From Laccaria trichodermophora (lineage: Eukaryota; Basidiomycota; Agaricomycetes; Agaricales; Hydnangiaceae): a stretch of DNA of 64,000 nt. Numbering within the stretch: the first letter of the stretch is position 1; the number at the start of each line of letters is the position of its first letter. Shown here in pieces: positions 57,131 to 64,000 of this stretch. Location: assembly GCA_018417955.1 (NCBI GenBank), contig JACTVC010000006.1:1798001-1862000 (forward strand). Direction: 5' to 3'. Position numbers and translations under genes: made by a program. The notes below the pieces were generated by a model. That model searched no databases. It saw only the letters and a list, made by a program, of their open reading frames with translations, and was not told the origin of the DNA.

Positions 57131-60084
57131 CATACCACATGTGATATGAATAAGGCTGAACATAGTATCATGGTTTTGGGAGGCCATGGCCAACAGGAGC
57201 TTCCTTAATCTGTACCCCTGGCTCTCCAATTGACAAGACTTTGGATTGGACCAAATATTTTGATAATGACAACTTTGGTCAAATTCTCAGAACAACAATA
57301 CTTTGATTCCATCATATGTAGTTTTCATATAGTAAATATATACACATACTTCTTTGACAGCAACAGCATGGCACTTTTTGAATCCAAATTTCAGGCTTTT
57401 GAAATGAATCATCTGTGAAGGGTACTTAATGTAGTTGATTAGTTGAAGTGCATATTTCAGCCTAGGCTGTTGGATAATAATTTAGCTCAAGTCCATGCGT
57501 TTGCAATGCATGGTATCATGCATGGTCCAGGACTATAGCCAATACACAAAATGTTTTCTTTTCTTTGCTTCTCAAATACTGATGCAGCATTGATTTATTT
57601 GTGATGAATATTGTTCTAATTGTAATTGAAAGGACTGGGAAAGATATGTATCAATAAATGGCTTTTGATGCATGGAAAAAGCTGGGATTAAGCTCATTTG
57701 AACTGATTTTCAAAGGATGGATTTGACTATATAGCCTCCATTTGTATCTTAAAATCTTGGGAAAAACATCAAGAAGCTTTCCACAAAAAATGGCACCCAA
57801 TGGACCAGTATTGCAGCCTGCAGAAAGAATTTATATATTTTGAAAAAGGACCCCAGACACCCTGGTATGATGGTATGGTATGGTATGGTATGATGGTATG
57901 GTATGGCATGGTATGGTATGAGGTGACATGGTATGGTATGGTAACATGGTATTGGTATGGTATGGGTTTTCCATACCATGGTACCATGGTATTGGTATGT
58001 GCTCTTATACCACCCTTGGAATGGGTACCATGGAGGTCCCCTAAATCAAAGAATTCATATACCTCACAGGTACCCTAAAATGGGTGACTGAAGTGGGCGA
58101 TGCCCCTGCAAGGAACGTGCGCCTGAACAGGCAGCATGGATGGGTTGGCGACTGGTTGAAGGGGCGTGTCCAGGTTATGTGTTGAAATTGTCATTTTGCA
58201 GGCTTTCGACGCAGGTAAGGGGCATGTAGGGCGGTCGCGTGGTGGTAATGTGGAGCTGGCCACCGCAAGTAGGTCCACACACTCAAGCAAAGTTGGTGGT
58301 TGGCATGATGATGCTGTTGAAGGGATTTCTTGGAGAATCTGGATGAATAAAATCAATCATTGTTTGTTGCGATAAGGAACATGACTTACGGGGGATGGTG
58401 GTGCCAAGAGCTCAACATGCTTAAGACTTTTCTTTGGTAACGTCGGAAGGCAGTGGTCCACAATTGAGGCTGGAATCTTGACTGAGATGTGTCCAGTGTG
58501 TCGAGGGGATGCTTCACCAATACCCGATGCCGCAGAGGCAAGGAGTGAGTGGAGGGTAACATCGACACTATAGATCTTGACACTAGTCGCAAGTAGTCGT
58601 CCCGCTCTGGCATTTGTGATCCTAAGGAATGAACACATTCCTGGTGGGTTATCGAAGACAACCCCATCTTCTATGTGTTGGTGGAGCACTTCGTATTCAT
58701 CCACTGGCTGGAAAAACAGTTGTAAGCTTTAATTAGTCAGTTTCGGGAGTAAGACCCACCTCCATCAGTCAACAAATGCAGATGCCGTCCCAAATTCTTG
58801 TTTGGAATTTCTTACTAATGGTGTTGGATGTTCGCCACCTGAAGTATTGCTTGCAGAGCCGTGCAATTCATGGCAGGTCAGGCGCACGTGGAACCCATGC
58901 CTGGCTTGTGTTGGGTGGTCCACCAAGGGTTCTTGATGTTAGGGGCATGGCATAGTTCATAAGAACACCTAATTGAGGGAATGTGTCGACCACTACGGCA
59001 ATAGCCAACTGCCCGATCTTGAACAACTCAGCGGACAGATCAGCCCGCCACCCAGCCATGAAGGAAGTGAGGTTGTCCCCTGTAAGTGACTGAGCAGCGT
59101 TGAGCAAGCTATCGCCGAGCCCAGTTCCCATTAGTTTTTGTGCAGTAACCTTCCCACAGCCTTTAAGCCCAACCTGTTAAACGATGTCAAGAAGATTACT
59201 TCAGCTTCATTGGTTCACTTACAGTGTCGTAGTCCCCGCCACATAGCAAGGCATACAAGATCATGTCACCCTGGGTGAGGGATATGGAAGGGGTAGAGTG
59301 GATGGCAGCGGATGTGTAAATCTTGACAGTATCGCCATCCCATTTGATCTTTTCTCCGTTGAGGTGAGGTCTGCCAATATCTGTGAGTCTTTTAGCTGGA
59401 TATACATGAAAAGGGAACCTACTTGCGAATTACCACCTGTGCGCCAAACACAAGGGCATCTCCATCCTCCGACATCACAGCATCTAGAATGCCGACGCTG
59501 TTGAGATACGCAAGCTCTGCTTCCGCCTCTCCTGGAGCCTATTGATGTTTCCGTTTAGTCCATATGTTCCACTGTGTGAAAAGTAAAAAAAAATCACCTG
59601 GTGAGTTCCAAACCCAAAGGCATCCGCTATCTCTTTTGTTGGATCCTCAGCCCAGTGCTCAGCAGTCAAGACATTGATGCCTCGTTTTCGCAATGGTCGT
59701 CCAGGCCCATCAAATACTAGAATGATGGTGAATGGTAATTGGAGTAGTCGGCACATTTTCTCAAAGAGCGTGCGCAGCTCAGGGTTCATCCCTCGCTGAT
59801 ACTGGCGACTGCCTTTGGCATGCACGAATTGGGCCTCGTTGAGCCAGATACTTGGGAGGATAAATGAGCAAGGAAAAAAGGAAGAGGGGTAGTCGACATA
59901 CCTTGCATCAATGCCCACAACGATTGTGCAGGTACGATATCGGTTGGTTTCAAAACCTTCAGCAATTGCGAATTGCAGCAATGACCGAAGTTTTGCTGCT
60001 GCTTCAACAAGCTGTGATGGTTGGTTAGGACACCTGTAAGAAAGGATGGTGGGCAAATACCTTCCAGAGTGATGCAACTCCCAT

Positions 60085-61178
60085 GGTCGTTCTTGTCAAG
60101 GTGTTGTGAGACACTAATGATGAGTATCCATCGTAAACAACATTCAACATCCAGTTACAGCGATGGAGGCCAGAACGAAACTCCTTCGTTTTGCGTTGGG
60201 GTATCCATGCAGTTGTTTTTGCCACATCAACCAATAGGCTGCTATTCGGAGGACGGCATGAGTGAATCTAAGTAACCTTGAGCTAGACTGACTAAAATGG
60301 GTCAACGAATAATAACTCACAAAGAAAGCTCCTCAAGCAATACCTTCAAAGTAGATAGGTGCAGGAATGGATGTGAGAGCTTTAGCTGACATGATAACGT
60401 TGAATGTTGGATGTTGAACATTTAACATTGGCGCTTGTTGATAGGAACACATGCACGTGCACACCAAATAGAAGCAACGTGTCGCGTCGCATCGTGTTGT
60501 TAATAATTTCTGGTGAAGTGGACCATTGATTAGCCAGTATTATTCCTGCAGCCCTAAATAGTATATATACACTTTTCAAGGCTTTTCTCCTCCCAAAGGG
60601 AAACCCCAACCATCTGTGTTATAAATACAGATGCACACAGGAAAAGAGAGGAAACACATATTAAATTAGGTGGGTAAGTAGTGGTAAGAAGCCGTAAGAA
60701 CTTACACACTCAGAATTTACAGTAAATCAGGTTCAATTTACAGGGATTTACAGTGAGCTGGTGCGGTCCAGGAGCTGAATGGTTGAAATTACAGCGAGCT
60801 GGACCCTAGTGATTGTTTTACAGTGAGCTGGCATGCTCCAGAACCCTGATTTACGGCGAGTAATCCTTTCGCTGGGCATTCCGTTGTCCCTGTAGAATCT
60901 GAAGTGCATCGTAGATCTCCCTTATCCTGCCCATTTAGAAGCTTGGCACTCCCTTCTTCTACATACAGACCCATAAACAAACAACATTCAATTATTGAGG
61001 TGCTACATTAGCAGCTTCTATGTACTACAGGTATGAATGTCCCCAACAGCAACAAAACGTAGAGGGCATCCCACCCTGTACAACCTGGAAGCAAGTAGAG
61101 CGCACGAACAAAGTGCACTGCCTCTTGACTGCCTTGATCCATGATCGCCGTCTTGCTGAGCAATGCCCAGAGGCAATA
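60085..61178. other. Upstream region of the XPG-like gene and unassigned sequence
   Basis: 60085-60700 may contain the promoter; TATATATAC lies at about 60560. 60715-60860 has a short imperfect repeat, TTTACAGTGAGCTGG (three to four copies, variants AGCGAGCTGG and GGCGAG). No gene recognised. Confidence 0.45.
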
Positions 61179-61868
61179 CTTTACCATCCCCCACATAATC
61201 CACATGGACTCCACTGGATTCCACTGGATTCCACTGGACTGGACTGGACTGGACTGCCAATCACAAAACTGGACTCCACTGGACTGCAAGCACAAAACTG
61301 GACTGGACTGGACTGCCACAGACCTAAGTTAATCCAGAATTCCTGAACTTAGACTTGAAAACAAAAAATAAAATTGAAGTATATTTATTAATTAAATTAA
61401 TTAAATTTACATAGATTCTATGTCACAGAGGGGGGAGGGAGGGGGAAGGGAAAGGGAAAGGGAGGGGAAAGGGAAAGGGAGGGGGAAGAGAGGAATGAAT
61501 AGAGGGGGGAGGGAGCAAGGAAGGGGGAAGGAAAGGGAGGGGAGAGAGGAGCAAGGAAAGGGGGAGGGGGGAAAGGGGGAGAGAGTGAAGGGGCCTCGTC
61601 GCCGTTCAGCGCTGGCAGGCGCTCGTCGTTTTTCGGGTGTGGTGAGGGCGGCGTTTTCGTCGGCGCTCGTTCATCGTCGTCGTCGCGTGTCGTCATCCCA
61701 GCGTGTTAGTCGTTGTCGTTGTCGCGTGTCGTCGGTCGCGTGTCGTCGTCCCGGCGTGTAGTCGTCGTCGTCGCGTGTCGTCGGTCGCGTGTCGTGGTCG
61801 TGGTCGTGTGTCGTCGTCCCAGTGTGTAGTCGTCGTCGTCGTCGTGTGTTGTCGTCCTCGCGTGAGTG
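61179..61868. mobile_element. TGGA/TCCA TIR family fragment D
   Basis: Left end CTTTACCATCCCCCACATAA (61179-61198), then GGACT/GGATTCCACT repeats, AT-rich sequence (61330-61430), a purine tract (61430-61590, GGGAGGGGGAAGGG) and CGTCGTCGT-type repeats (61600-61860). It matches 26870-27124 in inverted orientation. The distal end is lost where the KDZ-type terminus begins at 61869. Confidence 0.75.
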
Positions 61869-62087
61869 GTGGCTACCATTTATATGATAAACCTTAAACA
61901 AATGCCAGCACAGTCATCTGTATCCTGCCAAGTATAGTTATGAAATGAAAAACCTTGGACAATAGGAATGAAATGCATTTCATTTCTATCTCAGGTTATC
62001 TCATAACCTCCCACCTACATTTTCATTGCTTTCCACTGGCCATTTCATAAATCACCTAGCATATTATTTCATATATCCCACCAGATA

Positions 62088-62447
62088 TTTCATACTGTCC
62101 CAGTGCGACTTTTCATTTTTTGCCTCTGGATATTTCATAGCCTCCCACCATAATTTTTCATTTCTTGCCACCAGATATTTCATACTGTCCCAGTGCGACT
62201 TTTCATTTCTTGCCTCTGGATATTTCATAGCCTCCCACCATAATTTTTCATTTCTTGCCACCAGATATTTCATACTGTCCCAGTGCGACTTTTCATTTCT
62301 TGCCTCTGGATATTTCATAGCCTCCCACCATAATTTTTCATTTCTTGCCACCAGATATTTCATACTGTCCCAGTGCAACTTTTCATTTTTTGCCTCTGGA
62401 TATTTCATATATCCCACCAGATATTTCATGCCATTCCACCATATCTT
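62088..62447. repeat. 90-bp tandem array with TTTCAT every 22-23 bp
   Basis: Units start TTTCATACTG at 62088, 62178, 62268 and 62358. Each has four TTTCAT sites, at steps of 22, 23, 22 and 23 bases. Period 90 is a multiple of three, which gives false ORFs on both strands (62026-62535 and 62064-62528). Confidence 0.95.
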
Positions 62448-62598
62448 GCCTGCAGCTGTTTCATATATCCCACTGCGATTTTTCATTCTTTGCCACTGCC
62501 AATTCATATGTCCCACCAGATATTTCATTCCCTAGCACAGAAGATTGAATGACTTATCAAGTTATGATATCTACCTGACTACCTTACTGTAGCCCTAA

Positions 62599-64000
62599 TT
62601 AATCTTCCAAGTCAAAGAAATTGTCCTCGTCATCACTACAGTACTCCTCGTCAACATCCTCAGCCTCACTAGATCCATTTTCAGTTTCTCCAACTGACAC
62701 ACTAACATGAGGTTGGATCATCTGAAGAGACGCACTTGGAAAATATGAGGCCCAGGATGGGGTGATACCTTTGTCCTTGAGATGTGGGACCCAATACAAG
62801 GCACATTGCTCTGCCATACGACTGCAAATAGCAGCCTGCTTATTTGCATATCCTGAAATCCCACTTACAATCCCACTATCATAATGACCTCGCAACGAAG
62901 TCCGCGCTTGCCACCACAATGCTTTCCACCTTAGATATTCGATCACCCGCCTCATTTCCTCTTGGACAATCAACAACTCCTCTTTCCATCTCTTCATACG
63001 AGCCCTTGCCTTCGCCCACTCAACACGCATGCTATCGTTGAACTCGTCATTGCTTATTTGAGCTGCTGAGGGAGTTGTTCCAGCTGAGCCTGGTACAAGC
63101 CAAATCCACGATGGTGAATAGCGGCTGTTGGACGTGGTTTTATCCTCCAGCTCTTTTCCTGGACCACTGATGTCACAGTCCTTGAGCTCCTTCAACCGAG
63201 TAGACCACGACCCATTCGGCTCAAGGACACATAACGCACGCCAAGCAGCACGGTACTCCTCAGCAGCTCGTTTAGTCTTACTATCAAAGCGCTTGTACAA
63301 CGTGACCATTTTAGTATTTGGCCGATTCCCTATCCCCGAAGCGTTAAGGCGTTTGAACTGCCAAAGCCCTTGAATCACGCAACGCTGGCGTTGGATGGAG
63401 GCGAGAGCGTCATCAGCCTGGGGTTCACGTAGACGTCGTTCCAGTCTGCAGACCTCTTCGAGCTCGGGTAGATTGCGGATATGATGGGGTAAGGCCGAGG
63501 GAAGCAGTAGTGGGATATTCTCAGGAAGGATTTCCGGTGTCGAGGATACAGTGGTTGTGTCGAATTCTGGAGGGGGTGATGATTGGGCAAGAAGAGACAC
63601 AACGTGGGGGAGGTAGACCAGCTGAACGGCACGCCAGTTTTGTATTAGTCGGAGTAATCCATTTCGCTTTTCTTGAAGGTCAGCGAGCTGTTTACTGGTC
63701 CTTAACCCCTTCATTTGTGCCACCTCACGACGCAGAAGATATCTAAAAGAAAGTCAGATCCTATCAAGTAAAAGAGATCATTGGGTACATACTGGCTATC
63801 CTCCAACTCAAATCCGGTCATCAAAAACGTCGTCATGCTGACTTTATGGCGTGGAAGCCGGCCCTGAGCGACCTGAGCCGCGTCTTCCTGTGCTAACACA
63901 AGGCGAACATCTTGCAAAGTCGTCGCTATTCATTAATTAGCCCCATGGACAACGTAAAATGAAAGATAACTTACTACTCTTGGGTTCTGTGTACGGATTT
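62599..64000 (-). CDS. KDZ transposase, C-terminal exons (5' part outside window)
   Basis: Three exons fit GT-AG signals: 63975-64000 (NPYTEPKS), 63793-63925 (LQDVRLVLAQEDAAQ) and 62599-63742. They join in frame across introns of about 50 bases (63743-63792 and 63926-63974). The C-terminal half has the conserved block of fungal KDZ transposases: EMRRVIEYLRWKALWWQ, then GYANKQAAICSRMAEQCALY and WVPHLKDKG. The tail is acidic (EDVDEEYCSDDEDNFFDLED). No nonsense codon is seen here. KDZ proteins are RNase H-fold DDE transposases common in Agaricomycetes. The catalytic core and Cys-cluster lie outside the window. Family assignment rests on the C-terminal block and the exon 1-2 motif, from memory rather than a search. 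Confidence 0.75.

Larger units (their letters stand above)
51955..58095. mobile_element. Foldback element 4, 6.14 kb near-perfect palindrome
   Basis: TIR CACTTCAGTCACCC at 51955 and its complement ending at 58095. Direct repeat GGCGATG on both sides (51948-51954 and 58096-58102), a 7-bp target duplication or an 8-bp one with a changed base. Paired positions sum to 110050 outside the minisatellite and to 109940 inside it. The 110-base shift equals two extra 55-bp units in the right arm. The centre is near 54970 (CTATGTCTGAACATAG). Arm order: (CCATA)n segment 1, unique 600 bp, CCATA/GGTATTGC minisatellite, 170-bp tandem repeat, GTAGTGTGCGC array, unique ~180 bp. No transposase inside. Confidence 0.9.
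51651..60084 (-). pseudogene. GEN1/XPG-like structure-specific nuclease gene, split by a foldback element
   Basis: Start MGVASLWK at 60084. Exons by splice signals: 60061-60084, 59902-60011, 59598-59850, 59423-59538, 59223-59380, 59173 downward, then 58704-58080. The C-terminal coding sequence continues at 51947-51651 beyond the foldback element at 51955-58095. XPG-N signature: VGIDASIWLNEAQ, RTLFEKMCRLL, LVFDGPGRPLRKRG. XPG-I: PGEAEAELAYLNSVGILDAV, MSEDGDALVFG. H2TH entry: CGGDYDTVGLKGCGK. The acidic active-site residues are present. A TGA at 58868 (likely CGA, in DLP-x-IARLCKQYF) stops the frame in the GEN-like region. The tail has a tandem copy of NPS(M/V)LPVQAH on either side of the insertion and ends VDLTMIDEIL. 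Such genes are multicopy in Agaricomycetes. Holliday-junction or flap cleavage is the family role, not shown here. Confidence 0.8.
61869..64000 (-). mobile_element. Probable KDZ transposon 3' end: terminus, subterminal array and transposase
   Basis: Starts with GTGGCTACCATTTATATGAT, close to the foldback 1-3 termini. A 90-bp array (62088-62447) and then the 3' exons of a KDZ transposase follow, on the minus strand toward this end. No other gene or foreign sequence lies between, so terminus, array and gene plausibly belong to one element. The other end is outside the window. Confidence 0.5.

Noticed and set aside
62026..62535. 169-codon and 154-codon overlapping ORFs
   Set aside because: The 90-bp tandem array keeps all frames open; it is non-coding subterminal sequence.

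Overview
The window looks like a transposon-packed island from a filamentous basidiomycete, most likely an Agaricomycete. Its genes have short GT-AG introns of about 45-60 bases. Its families are typical of that class: a KDZ transposase, a Crypton-type tyrosine recombinase, a GEN1/XPG-like nuclease, a NACHT-ankyrin STAND protein and a TKL-like kinase. I cannot name the species. Very little of the 64 kb looks like undisturbed host sequence.

Layout. 1-7598 is a decayed Ty3/gypsy element on the minus strand, split by a 1.76 kb TIR element (4656-6419). 7599-22330 holds three giant inverted-repeat (foldback) elements. The second and third flank a 3.6 kb gypsy pol fragment. 22331-23719 is the 3' end of another LTR element with polypurine tract and LTR. 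It cuts off the 5' end of a multi-exon gene (23720-25328). 25556-26746 is a broken Tc1/mariner transposase. 26870-29008 holds pieces of the TGGA/TCCA TIR family. 30502-34835 is a NACHT plus 24-ankyrin-repeat gene. 34836-39950 has no recognised gene. 39990-41177 is a damaged kinase gene.

43080-46821 is a Tc1/mariner element with TIRs and TA flanks that encloses both a DD34E transposase with intact catalytic residues and a passenger gene. 47217-48338 is a proline-rich gene. 49260-51389 is a decayed tyrosine recombinase. 51651-60084 is a GEN1/XPG-like gene interrupted by a 6.14 kb foldback element with a 7-bp target duplication. 61179-61868 is another TGGA/TCCA fragment. 61869-64000 starts with the same terminus as the three western foldbacks, then a 90-bp tandem array, then the 3' exons of a KDZ transposase.

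Two themes stand out. First, most nonsense codons are TGA at positions explained by CGA to TGA, and catalytic Asp to Asn changes also fall at CpG. This is the footprint of cytosine methylation and deamination. Second, foldbacks 1-3 and the KDZ-associated end share a terminus (GTGGCTACCACTTTTATCAT-like). They also share subterminal arrays in which TTTCAT recurs about every 22 bases although the spacer sequence differs. I infer a KDZ-mobilised foldback system. This is untested.
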